From the NCBI GenBank assembly GCA_005281725.1, contig SSBO01000007.1, forward strand, positions 3,602,402-3,666,401: a stretch of 64,000 bases of DNA, written 5' to 3'. A model generated the notes under the pieces. That model saw nothing but the letters and a program-made list of their open reading frames with translations. It was not told where the DNA came from and ran no database searches. The position numbers were made by a program, and so were the translations under genes. This DNA is from Wuchereria bancrofti. Taxonomy: Eukaryota; Nematoda; Chromadorea; Rhabditida; Onchocercidae. How positions within the stretch are numbered: the stretch's first letter is position 1; every line of letters starts with the position of its first letter. Shown in pieces: positions 46,501 through 60,474 of the stretch.

Positions 46501-49500
46501 CAGAAACGAAAAAATCACCTGTTAAAGCACCGTCTGCGAGCACAACACGTAACATTTACAGAATTTTATATGTATGAAAGCTGAACAATCGAAAAGATGA
46601 GTTCCTTACGCAAATGGTCATTTTGGGGTGCAGATGAAACATTCATGAAGTTTTTCCTGACTAAAATGTTCTTTGGAAACCACTTATGAGAGTTGTATTT
46701 CTGGGGTAAAACTTCAGAAAATTACAATTCTGGTTGAGGTCCTGAAATCCGGTTGAGGTTCCTGAAATTGGCAGCCAATTTTGGAGTGTAAGAAACCTCT
46801 GAAGTTTTGATGCTGTCATTACTAAGAGGGGTTGTCTGGTATGTATTTGGGCGTTGATCTTTCTTTTTGGTATCATCATGCCTTCCAAACAGTCGACTGG
46901 TCTTTTGCAACAGATGGTTGTGGCTCCCTGGTTCTTAGATTGAAGAAAAGTCGTTACCGAAAAGTGCAGATGAAACACTCATGAAGTTTTTCCTGACCAA
47001 AATGCTTCTTTGGAAGACACTTATGAGAGTTGTGTTTCTGGGATGAGTGTGCCTCATAAAATTACGATTCTATGCCTGGAAACACATGTTGAGGGAGTCT
47101 CTGTGCGTCGCTCTAATTTTCAGTGTAAAAGGCGAAATGAGAAATAGGACATTTGCTTATATTCTTTCAGACTCAAGGTTCTCAACGCTCAGTAGCAGTA
47201 AACGTTCGACAGTCACACGTCTACCGCCACGGTTTCGAGCCAGTAGAAGAATAGAGCGAGCAGATCGTGTTTCTTCAACATTACGGCGCTCATATGTAAT
47301 TCGTAAACCTAGTTATTCGTCAGCTGCTTCAAGAAGGACTTTGGGAAGTAGACCATTTTCGGGTCGTCTTGGTCGTGGCAACATATTACGTGGTATCGTC
47401 CGCCGTGAGGTTTCTTCACGTCGTGTTGAGCCTCCTTCATGGGAGAAGCGTGAAATGATGGAAATGTTGCGTAAGAAGGAAGAGGAGCACCGACTTAAGG
47501 AGCAAGAATTGAGACTGCAACGTGAACGTGAACGTCTGAAGTTCGAACGTGAACGGTTTGAACGGGAACGTCTCGAACTGCAACAGTTACGTCAAATCGC
47601 TGCTCTCACCACACCAGTGCAGATGATGTCCCCAGGGGCTCCTCCACAACGTCGCTCGCATGAATATGGTGATATGGATTCATCCAGGTACAAAGCAGAA
47701 AAGGAATTGAAGTATGTTTTGATTGGGTGCGAATTTTCTTTTAGCTGCACATTCACTACGTTTCTGATGAATTTCGAAGTTTTGGGGGTCTAATAAAAAG
47801 ATGCTAAACCAGTTGGAAACACCACAACTTTGAGGGAATCGCCATGCCCTTCTTTGAACGATGGTGCTGATACGATTTAAAGCAAAAAACCAACTTTCGC
47901 TAGAATTACAGAGAACTGCTTCAAATAATTTTCTTCATTTAAAGGCGGAACGAATATTCAAGGCGATCAGGGGAACGGTCTTCATCACATCGTGGCGTAA
48001 CTTCTTCACGTAATTCTTTACCGGATCGGCGAGAAGGACATGGTTCATCGCGACATGTAAGTAGCACACACTCTTCGTCACGTGGTACTGCCGAACGAAG
48101 TCGTGAACGTAGCCGTGACCGTAATCGACATAGTATGTGTTTTTATTGCTTTAAAACTGCTGCTTATTTTGCCTAAATTCTCCGTTTTTTTTTTGAATAA
48201 TTTACATCTGATTAAATCCTTTTTATCTCTATTTGATTTCTAGTATTTCCTTTGTTTCGATAAGTTGTTTAGAGCTCATCTCAACGTCACTTTTGTGGTT
48301 TGGGTTTGGACATGAAATTCATGAATTTGTTTGATGTAACTCCTGACTTAGGTACTCGTGACTACGGTTCTTCGAACGTGGTTCGTGAAAATGTTCCTAA
48401 TTATGGTCGTGAAAGTCATTCATATTCACGTAGTGGTGATCCCACAGTTTCCAGCAATTACGGTACTTTTTACACACTTTAATCGGTCCAAGTTTTTTGA
48501 AAAGGTAATTTTTGATGGATGGGTTTCATATCAACGGTTTAGGTATTAACATAAGGTTTCATATCAATTTTATTTTAATGTAATATAACAAAAGGACAAC
48601 AGTAATTTCAGGACGTGACCTATATCGACCGGATTCGACCACTTATAGTCATCGTTCTGGCGACACTGGGTATGGAAGTCGAGATCTAGGGACATATAGT
48701 TCATCCAGCACTTATTCCCGTGATGTAGCACCGTCTTCTTACAACAAAGATTCCGGTTTGTTTTTTACTACATCTTGGGAACAAGTCAGCTATTCGGTTA
48801 TTTGATATATCAAATTTAAGTTTGCAGTTGAATGCATCATTTTTCGATACTTAACGCTCTCCAAGAAAGTGTATGTGAAGGAACAATTGATTAAGGAACT
48901 ACACATCGTATGAGTAGTCACATAAATAAAAATTATTCTACATAGCTTCTGACTACAATGTACAATTTTTTAAAACTCACAATTTTGCTGTTATTCTGTA
49001 TTGGTATATATCGGTAAAATGTCAAAAAATTGCATATTTTTTGTGATACGCGAATTCAAAGTGTGTAAACGCAAGTTTTGACTTCGTTTCATGATAATAA
49101 TTTTAATACTAAATTTGAAGCTGTGATAAAACATATCTGAAGTTCAATAAATTAGTTTGCTGCACTCGATAGCAACAGAAATTCGCGAAACTATGTTTCC
49201 AGTGGGCGATCAGTTTGGAATACTTTGAGAACGGTATTGGTGAGTAAAGCATGCATTCCGTGAAACAAGAATTTTTAGAGTGGGCACTTCACTCGTTTTT
49301 TAGGTTATGGCCCCAGCTCGCGATCTTTGGGAGGTAGTACTTGGTCAGTTGGAGGTTCATCTTCGACGTACGTAGGATCATCACGCGATTATGATGGCGA
49401 TGCATGGATTTCGAGCGTATCTGCGTCTCAAGGCCATGGGAATCACGGCTTGGGAAGCAATAGTTGGTCATCAAGAGGTTGTTAAATTTTTTTTTTCTGG

Positions 49501-49698
49501 AAATTTGTCTTATTGTAGAAGAGAGAACTATTTTTGATGGTTCGGCTTCCGTTGTCAATACCAATTTAATAACATTCTTTTGTTATTGTAGATGATCATT
49601 GGTCAGCTGGTGGTATAGCTGACACACATGGACATGTTTCAACTTATGATAAGTATGAAAAGTACGATTCTTACGATAAATACAACCGCCGTTACTGA
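43567..49698 (+). CDS. SAFB: SAFB/SLTM-like scaffold attachment factor (SAP + RRM)
   Basis: Thirteen exons: 43567-43710, 44168-44306, 44418-44666, 44829-45001, 45120-45440, 45648-45821, 46239-46548, 47171-47711, 47945-48132, 48352-48462, 48612-48755, 49304-49477 and 49592-49698; total 2775 bases, 924 residues. In order: a SAP domain at about residues 12-46 (LRVFELKQELEKRGLDKSG), an acidic region, one RRM at about 325-400 (SLWIKGISPNTKAADLK, LFAKYGRVLTAKIF, ACFGFVTMVDSAAADLC, LHKTNVKGRPITVER), a Ser/Lys-rich stretch, an R/E-rich coiled coil at about 594-650, and an R/S/Y/G-rich tail. That order, and the RRM wording, match SAFB/SLTM, nuclear proteins that bind scaffold-attachment DNA and RNA. 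The tail is more Tyr/Gly/Ser-rich than I recall for vertebrates. Intron 7 contains a duplicated 80-bp segment. Confidence 0.9.
46628..47043. repeat. Two 80-bp direct repeats in SAFB intron 7
   Basis: The segment GTGCAGATGAAACATTCATG and about 60 following bases occur at 46628-46707 and 46964-47043 with roughly ten differences; the spacing is 336 bases. A smaller duplication (GGTTGAGGT-CCTGAAAT) lies just after the first copy. The repeats may be remnants of a mobile element. Confidence 0.75.
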
Positions 49699-51308
49699 TT
49701 TAAGTGTTTATTATGCTTAATGGTCTTACGTTATTCAAGACGAAGCTGTATTTCTCCACGAAGCTGTATTGAATATATGCTTTGTGTTTTTTCTGTAACT
49801 TGATCGATTGTGCTAGATTTTTTTCGGCAGAAAACAAATTGTTATGCGAAAGCTGAAACATCAGTCAATCATTTAGGAAAATATGACTTCTGCCTACTTA
49901 TATTTCGGGTGCTTATGACACGCGTGAGAGTAATTAGTTCTGTCGATCGTTGTTAAACCCCTGACCTTACTAGTGAATAATTGATCACACTAAAATGGTC
50001 AAACAGATTTAATACGAATCTGAATGAAAAGAGCATGAATTATTCCGAAGTTTCGTATTGCTGCTTTTCGGCAGCGCCAGAATCGGTTTTAATCATCAAA
50101 GAGGAGGATGTTTTCATTGGAGTAGTCGAATAAGTTCGTTTAATGTGTGCGATAATCTTAATTTCTGATGCGAATTGTTTCTCCGCTTCTTTGTATCTAG
50201 ACCTGAGGAAACGACATTAGGACTGCTTAAAATGTTGCAGTTGCTCTTAGAATTTTTAGCGATTCGATTGATTACCCTGCTGATGTTATTTCCGATGAGA
50301 TTAAAATGCGTGATACAGGTAATGAAGCGAGGCATCTCGACAGTGCAAATTAAAGTAATCTATTCACCCACGAACCACATTTCGTTACAGTAGCTTTTCC
50401 CAATTTCAGATGCCAGATAAAGGGACAGTGATTTATAAAGTTGTGATCTAATAAACTCATTTACTGACTATCTCCCAGGCGTTCTGTAGTTTCTTTTGCA
50501 TTTGATTTGTTCTGTGAAATAAATTTTCCTTATGGGACGATGCTGTACTTCTACTTTTACTGTTTTAATTTCTACCCTTCTGATTGCTGGATCTTGCTGC
50601 AGATCGTAGTGTTTTATTGGACGAGCAGATTGGGGGGACCGGTTCTGTATTCGTAACAGTAGATATCATTGAGACTAAGTGCCCAATAATTTTGTCCGCC
50701 ATAACGTTGCTAGTGGCTGCAGCTAGGCAGCAACGAACTGCGAAAGTGGTATCAGTTTATAAAAGGAGGATAAACTCGGGAACTATAATAGACAAAGTAA
50801 ACGTTAACAGAATATGTGGAGTTAATTTACTCTAATACTGTGTAAGCAAATGGGGGGACATAACTGTATTTTGGATTATTTACTGAGTAAAATACACAAC
50901 AGAACGAGATGTATTGCAAGTAGATATAGAATGCACAAATAGTGCTACAATGAAAAGTCATCAGCTGCACAAAGGATGATGGCATTTCTATTCAACAAAT
51001 AATGATTACCCGTTACATATGTCACTATGCTTTAGCAACACAGCATTACATGGTCTTAGCTCGAAATATTCTAGTCATTTTTTAGTACGCATTTTCGCTT
51101 AAATTGCTGTGTGATTTGAGTGCGCTGTATAGAAACACAGATTTTCTACTGGAAATACATTTTCAATAAGCTTACTACGTCGAATAAAGGAAGTGCTATA
51201 CAGATGGACACACAGACACACACGCGCCAAGCAATTCGGATAGGGACTTTCACACTTATCAGCAATGTACGGAACAATGAGAATGGTACAAAGAGAGAGC
51301 GAATACGA
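49699..51308. other. Convergent intergenic region, SAFB-like to RUSC-like gene
   Basis: About 1.6 kb between two genes that converge, so it should contain both 3' UTRs. Open frames at 50175-50393 and 50584-50835 show no recognised motif and no clear splice partner. I see nothing else. Confidence 0.45.
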
Positions 51309-54300
51309 CTAGAAACCGTTAACAGTGAGATTCGAAGTTGGTACTAAACCTTGTAGAACCCGATCATGGCGCGGTTGCAAGCGGCAGCACCGCGCCAATT
51401 GGCCTCTTGTTGTTAAAATGCGTAATCGTTCGCCTCGCGATACTTCGAGCATACCGGGTTCATTGAAGTCATCAATAGCAGATGCTAAACAGCAACCGGT
51501 ATTGATGCCACCATGTGAATACAACTTCTGAGATGGAGGCGTTGCACTAGCTGAAGTGGCTCCACGTTCGCGTGATAACAATCTCAAAGAACGATTAGAA
51601 TTAAAACATGCTTCAACACTTGATTTCGTTCGCACCGGACGCTGACTAAGTAACGGAATCCGGCTTCGTCGCAGTAACTGTGTGTCATTCGAATGGATGA
51701 AATGTACTGAATTAGTACGGTCATTGTAAGTGCTGTTCAGTTTTTGATTTGACAGACGAGCAGGCATTGAGGAGCTCTTTGGCACTCGCGAATCACTGGC
51801 AAGACGTGAAGCTTCCAGGAGTATCGTGTTGGGCCATTCCTGGGATGAAAGATTGTTCGAGGATCGATACTCAAGTAATGTGATCAGTTCCAAATTCTCT
51901 AACAGCCGCCATAACAGACTTCGATATGCAGTACTTGCCCGTAACATGAAAGCACCATCGTAGTAAATTCTCGCCAATACATTTTCTTTAAGCACCACAT
52001 AACACATCCAGCAATCAATAGATCCTAATCTGAAAGAAACCGATTCAAAGTGAAATACCGAAATTCATGAAACACCTTAATAAAAATGAGGTCACTTCCG
52101 ACGTTCAAGCCTTTTCACATTCGCTGAAATTAAAATGGGTAATAATTTGTTGAATTCACGCGAACATACTAATCAAATACCATAAGATTTCGCCAAAAAC
52201 AGAAAGTACTGGAAGCACTGAATAAAGACATTGCCTCAGTGAACTTCTAAGAAAGATCTGAGTTTTATCGAAAGTAAAGTTGGAAATTTTACTTTATTAA
52301 TTCATTGAAGAAAGCCTCGACACGAGAATTTAAGGACTTCTCACTTTTATCTAACTTATGCACCAGTGAATACACACTGTTTGTTGCTGGACCTGAAATG
52401 CCCTTGAACATTAATCTTGCAAACACTTCCTTCTTTTTTTTGAGATTTAAAATCGACATTTCCTCAAACTATACGTTCGAAACTTTTGTAAAGTAAATTA
52501 AATGAATACCAGGTGCCGTAACGGTAACAATCATATCCCAAGGATGTTTAATTTTTAAGCCATCAGCGAGCAACATCTCGAGGGTAGAGCAGAGATTTGT
52601 TGGTGAACCTCCTCGCGCTACTTCTGCTACTCCTTCTACGACCTACATATGGAAATTTACAAAAAAAGGAGAATAAAAATAAGAAACCGGATATTCTTAA
52701 ATTACTTATACGAAAATAGAGAATCGGAATGAATTTAATTATTTTCTAAATAAAGTTCTCTAAATTAAATGATAAATAGAATTTTTGTATAACCTTTTCG
52801 ACCAGTTTTCTTTTGGCATTGTAAATGGGTAAGCCAACAATGCTCAACTCCTGTGCTCGCAATCTCAGTTGACCAAAAGATGTAAGTTGATCTTGAGCTG
52901 AGGAATTCCGATCAACAATCTGTAAATCGGGGTTGCTGATTGATGCCGACCTTCGCATAGTTACTCACAAATAACTACAATCGTTCCCAACGATATGCGC
53001 AAATGAAATTAGGCTGACACTCTCAGAATGAGGTTTTCATTTCATTCCAATCAAGATGACCTTTTTTGATAAGAACTTTGCACATCAGATAACATACAGT
53101 CGTCCTGTAGCTCGATGTTTTCGTAGTAATAGTTATAATATTTATAAAATATAATTTAGTGGTAGAAATACAAACAATAAAGGCATGAATCGGATAGAGA
53201 CAATAAACAAAGTGCAGTAAAGTAACTTCAAACATGAAAATAATAAAAAAGTAACCTCACTCGTGACACAATCACAAAGAATATATCGTGCTCTAGCAGG
53301 CTGAGCCCAAACAGGTGGATGGAGCCTTTTCCTAACATTGAAACATGTTCGACATGCTTCGTTCCTACGTGGTATTATCCGTTCAATATTATTTGTTCCT
53401 GTTAATAGCTGACTATTTGCTTTGAAAAATGAACAAGCCTCAGCAACGTGTCTGAAAAAAGTAATCTGGAACTTCTGTTTTTAAGATTTAACAGATAAGT
53501 AAATTCATTATTTTCTAAAACCATGTCATGAAGCGCAGTAAACTCATATATGGTGTTCCACATTTCGCTAGCGAATATAGGATAAACATCAATCCTAGTA
53601 AGGTTCCATTATCCTTCCAGCAGCATCAGTATATAATGCAGAAAAAATGTAACCTCCCTCACACTTTCTTTTATTATAGAATTTTGTGGAAAAGACTTAC
53701 TTGGGTAAAAGGAGAGCTAATGACGGCCAATCCTCAATATGTGACGGGCCACTACTAGCTGTAGCACTGCTACCCAGTCCAGAATCAGGGCCTCGTTTCT
53801 CCAGAACGTTAACCAATGAGAAATCAAAATTTTCATCTTCTAACACTCCTTCTTTCAATTTATCCACAATTGTACTCATTGACAGAGACGACTGACATAA
53901 ACTTGGCATCTGAAATCCACTTAAGATTTTAAAGTTATGAGAAGACTTACTGACAACTTAAACTAAGCAAGTATCAGTAATGTCTAGCTTTAATGAAAAG
54001 ATACACATACTTCGAAATTCACACTAATAAAGCTTTATATTCACGACCTGTCGAACCAATAGTACTGTTATCTCGAAAAGTTCAGGAAAAAGTCTTAAAT
54101 CAGCATTTTACAGAAATGTTGAAGTTTATCAAGACAAAAGAACAGTCAGAAGGAAAGGAAGGGTCAGAATCCAGATGATTTTAAATTAAATATTAACACT
54201 GGTACAAGTAACCGAGCACACTACCGTATATGACTTTTAGAGTTTTTACAAGGTGAAAAGACACAATAAAACCTATCAACACAAATATGAAGTTCTATGA

Positions 54301-57300
54301 GATTTCTCAAAGAAAAGTTGGAATGTTTTTATTCTGTCGTAAAAGCATTATTGGAAAGCATAATTTCTTTTATAGCTCCCTTCAGATGCGACCGGTAAAG
54401 AGCAAAGAGGACATAAAGAGAACTATTGACTTAGCAATCGCACAAGCTTCCACAAAGTATTGACTTTATCACTCTGAATATGAAAAAATTCCCCAATGCG
54501 CTAATCATTCTTCTTAAAAACGGTATACATCAGCGGTAAGGAACATGCTATGACACATGAGGAAATCAATGAAGTGGACTAGTTTACAGATTTTTCTTAA
54601 TAGATAAGATTTATTTTACAAACTTTCCTCTACAAACCTTTCTCTAACATATACCTAACAAACTTCAAGAACATCATAAATTCTGATGAATCCAACCACA
54701 GGTGTATTTTAATTCCATGCAATCTTATGAAAAAAGATTTGAGACAGGGAAGATGAAGTAAACAGTGCATTTCGACTGTTTTTTTTTCCGTAACTTTTCT
54801 TGAAATAAAGGACGTTTAATTCAAAAAGTTTACGTAGAGTAAGCATTAATATTCTGTTAAAATCTGATTTTTAATTTGAAAACTCGTTCTGAATTCCTAA
54901 AATCATACAGCCAACTAGCCAACAAACCCTATATGATTACACTATATGATTATAAAGAAATCAAAAAAAAAGAAGTGAAAAAACTGAAATGTTCAATTTC
55001 CTCCAGTAGTCATAATTATCACCTGATAAGAATGATATAGATCAATGCACTGAGAAAATTTTGGAAAGAAGAACAGAGTATTCAGTATATCTGAACTGGA
55101 TAAAAATCGTAAGCCAATTGGGTCATTTCTTACATTACCTAAATCCACGATCTATATCTTTCCCCTTTTCTTCGTTTAAAATTCTTAGTTCCTTAATTTC
55201 GACAAAAACGAAAAGTGTAATTTTCTTTTTTCTAATCTCTCTTTGCTTTTGCAAATTTATTTTTGTATCATTTTCACACTATTAATTATAGTGGAACAAA
55301 ATCACTTGGAGTAATTCCTGAAATAGACAAAATTCGTAACGTAAAACGTAATGTGTCTTTTGATGCACAATAATTCATAAAGTATTTGGGTAATTTATGC
55401 ATAATTATTAAGTACGCGCGAAAGCAATAAACAGAGTAATCTATATGTGAGGAAGCCGAAGAGTTTAAATAGGAGAAAATTTAGTTTGCTGTAACTAAGG
55501 AAACACTTGAAGGAAGCCTAATGAATTGGGAAATTTCTGTAAAAAATAGAAAATAGCCTAAATGAAACTTTTATTTTATAAGTGAACTAACGTTGTGATT
55601 CAAAACCATAAAGTCGAGGTGTGGAGATCGAATTGCTTGAAAGTCCGCAAATGTTCGTCGAGGTTTCATTGGAGGATTTGGTGGTAAACGATTTGCGGCA
55701 CGCCAACGGTCTGCCCGTTGCACAGCTGCCGTGCTTTGTGACACAAAACCGATTTCATTATCATTGACATCTAAGTAACGTCCATTGCCTGAAACTTTTT
55801 GCTTTAAATCTCTAAACTGAATGTTTTTTATTGTTAAGGTAAGACCAAAAAAGAATGACAAAACCTATATTACCTCTCGCTTCAGTTTTTTTCTTACATC
55901 GGAAACAAATGATTTCAAAAGCTTGCATTAACGATATCGCAGTGAAGAACATGCAGGACAATTTTATGGATTTGTCCTCTTATTACTAATTATTTTTTAA
56001 TAGTTTATTTTCCTGATTTTCAAGTGATATACAAGCAATAAATGAAGCATAAAATGTTTTAACTCACCCACATAGAGATCTGAATAATCATAGTCGGACT
56101 GTCGTTCAACAAAAGTTGCCACCAGACTCGATGGTCGTTGCTGTTCGCTTGTTGTTGCTTTCAGATTGTTGCTTAATTCAGGCAAACTATTGGTTTTTTC
56201 GTCTAACGGCTCTGTACTTCGAATACGTCCCCAAGTAGTAAAATTACCACTTGTCCATTGGCCGCTATCCTCGAACGTTAATTTGTAATCATTTTTTTTC
56301 ACCTAAAAAAATATGAACAGAAGACTTTATGATATAAAGGCAGAAGTTGATACTTAATAGTTTATTTTTTCCCTGGGTCTCATGTTATCTCTTTCATATT
56401 GTGGTACATACTATAAGTATGTCCATACGTCACCGTTAATACAACACCTTGCTTCCAATAAAACCATCAAAGCAGGAAAAGATGCCATGACAAATAAATG
56501 TCTTGTGTTCACTGTTACGCATTTACTGCTTCGGATCGATTATATAAACGTTATCGACAGCATTTACGAACCTTGTAGTAGCAAAATTAACGATCACTGG
56601 ATTCAAGATGCAGTCAAATAACTTTCATCTATCCAACGAGATGACGGATTTTGTATCTCAACGATATATCTTAATACGTAATGAATCCATTGAATAACAC
56701 AAGGGTAAGTAAATTATGAGTATAAAATACGACATAACTTACTGATCTACCAATAAAATTTCCATGTATCCTTGACCTTCCCCAGAAATATATCGAAACA
56801 ATTAAACGCTCATCTCTAAGCATTGTTGAATATTCTTTTAACATTCTAAGAAAAAACTAAGCGATCATCTTTAATCATTTTTCCCGAGTGAATGTGAAAT
56901 TAAATGTATTGAATTATATGTGGAAAGTGCTGTGGCATTTGTTCTGAAAGATTAGGAACCAGTTATGCAGAAGTCAGTGATTCGAACAAATTTCAGCCTA
57001 AACTTACGCTTAATTTCTAGTTCAAAATTTCCGGGTTCAAACTTCTTTTTAATGGGAGATTCAAATAAAAGATTCTGAAAACTGACTTGTGAAAATATAC
57101 TATTAATTTCAGCAGTGGTACACATTGCTACTTAGCTGTCTCCCCTCACTTGTTTGTTAGCGTTCTACAAATCCTTAGTTGCTTTGTCAATACTCAAGCA
57201 CTGAAGTGTTAAAACCTATACCTGAAACGACCAAATCACTCATTAAACGATAATGCAATCATCAGCTCTAATCAGCTGTTTTCTCTGTACTATCAACTAA

Positions 57301-59751
57301 CTTGTTCCATATGATTTATCAAAATTATGAAGTGAAACTTGTACTAATGTATTTTGACAGCAATGAGGATCTTTCCCGAAAAAGACAGCGTACGAATTAA
57401 ATTGACTGAACTATTTGTATAACTGCATATAAACCTATTTGTTAAAGAAAAGAATAAAATGGTCTCATTTTTTATACAAGATGGAAATAGGAAAAAGGAG
57501 GTCGACAATCGTATCAGAATGATTTTAACTGTCGTTAATACGTTACTTTAGAAATTCGGTGAAGTTTTAAAAAATTTAATTTTATAGAAAATTCCTCTAT
57601 ACTTGAGTTCTTGGCATAAAAATGGATGCGAATTTTGAAAAATACATAACCTGTTACAACATATTTTGGTATAAATCGACTATTGAGAAACAATGGAACT
57701 ACAGGCGAAAAAAATTAGAGTTATATTCAATGTAAATAGAGCGATTGCGACAAAGTACTACTAGTTTTTCGCAAAAGTTAACCGTCAACACAAAAGGAAA
57801 TAAATGCTGGTGGATGCACAAATCAAACACCAAAAAATAATTTAACTTTATGTCGTCAAGGGGGAAGTAGTAAAAGAATGCATTAGTTCGCAGAAAACGA
57901 ATTTTTGAATAATTTACCTAAACGAAAGTGAACTAAATAGAAATGAAGCTGGATTATACCTCATTTTATAATCAATATATCAGATATCTATTCCTTATTA
58001 ACATGCAAAGAAAGATCGCCGCTAAATGAAAAAGAAAGAGCTATAAATGTTGGCTTGAAGCTGGGAATTGTGGAATATCACTAACGGTTCCATTCTAGAT
58101 ACCTTTACAATAAAGACAGATATATACTATTTTAAATACAATGTAACAATTAATACAATTAATGGAAATCATAATTTAACCTTATTATCCAAAATATAAG
58201 TTTCATTTCCCTTTTTCAGTCCCACCTTTAATGACGTTTTCCCTCCAAAAGTTTGTATGTTCAGCTAAGATAAATCAGATAACAAACAAATATTTATTGA
58301 CATACTGTCATTCTGTACATCGATTGAGGCTGCTAGCAATCAGTAAATGGAAATTATGTTAACCTTATTAACCAACAAACAAACAACACAAAACATCCAA
58401 TTCTCTCTGAGCCTACTACCGTACTTGATCAAACATGGATTTAATCTTAAAGATGGATGATATGGATAATACAAATAGAAATATGAAAAAAATTAGAGAT
58501 GTTTCGATAAGGCACAAGCAGAAAAGTTTTGATACAGAAGTCAAATACTTTATCCAAATTTAATAAAAATTGAAAATGCTTTACTTACTTTTCACGCACA
58601 AGTGGAAATTTTCATCAACTTTTACGAACAAGAAGGGTAAAGATCCCATAAGCGAGGGAAGAGAAGAGCATAAGAAGAGAGCTGGGTCTGAAGTGGAATA
58701 TAAGCAATTACAAAATTAAAATTCAAACCAAAACTTTTGCGCCGTTATAGCATGAAGCAGTAGTTCCATTATAAAATAAAGTTAAGAAAACAAACTGAAC
58801 TAAAAATAAAAAACATATCCTCTTTCTCTTTAAAAAAGTTTATAATAAAATACAGGGAAATTTCTTTCTAAGACTTAGATTTAAGCCTGCATACATCACT
58901 TTATCATCTGAATTGCCTGTAATTTATCGCTTTAGCGTGAGAAAGTCGCATTTTCTTTCTTAACTGTGCAACGCCGTTCCATCAAGTTTAATGTTACAAT
59001 CAGAAGAAGGATATAAGTGATGCTCCACCAAATGAGATTACTAGGTAATACATCTGTAAAGTCTATAAACAAGTCCCAATAATTCATCTCTTTATATTCC
59101 TACATTAGTCATCGCAGTGGTATTTCTCTAATCCTCATCCTTTTTTTACTGACTAATGACGTCGACATTACGAAATATCTACCACAGTCAACAATTAAAA
59201 TGTTTTATTACTAGCCTATTATGTATATTTGGAATACTGAAACACTACTTCCCACATAGAATTAACATAACAAATGAACACTTGAAAATTGAGAAGAAAT
59301 TTTCCTGGAATAGCATAAATTCCAATAAAACAGAATTTTTGGCTTAAGCGGAAAGAGTAATGAAAATAAAAGATAGTTAAGTACTGAAATTTCATAGTAC
59401 CTAAGATACAAAAGGAAAGATACAATCATCTCCGCTCTATAAGAGAAGAGAAATAATAAAATGTATGTAGGTGGAGGAAAATGATACCACAAAGTTAGTA
59501 CTAAGGTAGAATTTTTATCAGCACAATGAGAAAGAGAAGCGACAAACCTCGCATCGGGCATGAAGCTTCTCGATGTCAAGGCTATCGGTGGATATGATGG
59601 AAGGATCTAAAGCCATGCTTGAGAATAGGCTTATATCCTCTTCATCAGTTGATCGTTGAAAATCAAGCTGTGCGATGTGTTGATCGATGTCAGCTGGCCA
59701 TTGTGATTCCAAATTTTGATCCACTAATTTAAGCTCACATAGCTCGACCAT
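51309..59751 (-). CDS. RUSC: RUN and SH3 domain protein (RUSC-like)
   Basis: Eight minus-strand exons: 59548-59751, 56068-56302, 55592-55788, 53701-53909, 53256-53451, 52794-52919, 52510-52642 and 51309-52024; total 2016 bases, 671 residues, with every phase consistent. A RUN-type region starts near residue 348: YNAKRKLVEKVVEGVAEVAR, LEMLLADGLKIKHPWDMIV, then AYRSLLWRLLENLELITLL. It ends with a C-terminal SH3-like segment at about 613-667 (ASAIDDFNEPGMLEVSRGER, then LQGLVPTSNL). This order matches RUSC1/RUSC2, adaptors for kinesin-linked vesicle traffic and signalling. The SH3 lacks the usual Trp after the RT loop (ARCCRL instead) and the last Tyr (Leu instead). The start is the ATG after a TTTTCCAG acceptor at about 59765-59772; a longer open frame extends upstream. 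Introns 53910-55591 and 56303-59547 are the longest coding introns seen here. Confidence 0.85.
56303..59547 (-). other. 3.2-kb first coding intron of the RUSC-like gene
   Basis: Between a GTTTGT donor and a TTTTTTAG acceptor (minus strand). I see no nested gene; the open frame at 56382-56621 on the plus strand has no recognised motif. First introns of this size often hold enhancers, but no specific site is visible. Confidence 0.45.
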
Positions 59752-60390
59752 GTTTACTCCTTCACTGATCACAGCTGGAAAAGAGACACCCCACCAATAA
59801 TGAACCAATGGCCAGGTTTTTTAAATTCCAGTGATCAACAGCGCAATTCTCGCAAGTGATCCCGCACAGCTCTAAAAACAGCCCATAGTATAATACTTTG
59901 GGATGAGTCGAATAGAGTGAGGTTAGGTCGGGTCGGGTCGGAATGGATGAGTCGGGTCAAGTCCAGCGAATAACTGCCGACGCGTTCGTATCCTCTGGCG
60001 GCAACAACAATACTCCGCACCAAACAACAAATGTGTGCCCAGCCGCAATGTCATACAACAACATTCCTCTCCATCTCGGCCATCTCTCTCTTGTGCGTTG
60101 ACATACCTGTCTCTCTATTTCTCCTTTCTCTATTATTACGTGTCGCTGTAATTGTTTCTCTCATCGCATCATTTGGGGAGAGTAGCAAGCAGTAAGGGTA
60201 AGTAGGATGTATCGATTGTCGATATTAAGGATGGTGCTGCCAGCTAGGCCCTGTGGGAATTCAGGCCAACGAAGGATACCCAAGTGGTGTGGAAGGGTGC
60301 CCTGATAGAATGGAGAGGGATACTCACATACTATGCGTACGCACAGTTAACTCCTCTGAACACATTCCCGGAATATCATCTTTTGTGCTG

Positions 60391-60474
<84 letters not shown>

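Noticed and set aside
46235..46555. Antisense 106-codon frame in SAFB exon 7
   Set aside because: It is the reverse shadow of a Ser/Lys-rich exon; its hydrophobic make-up is an expected by-product.
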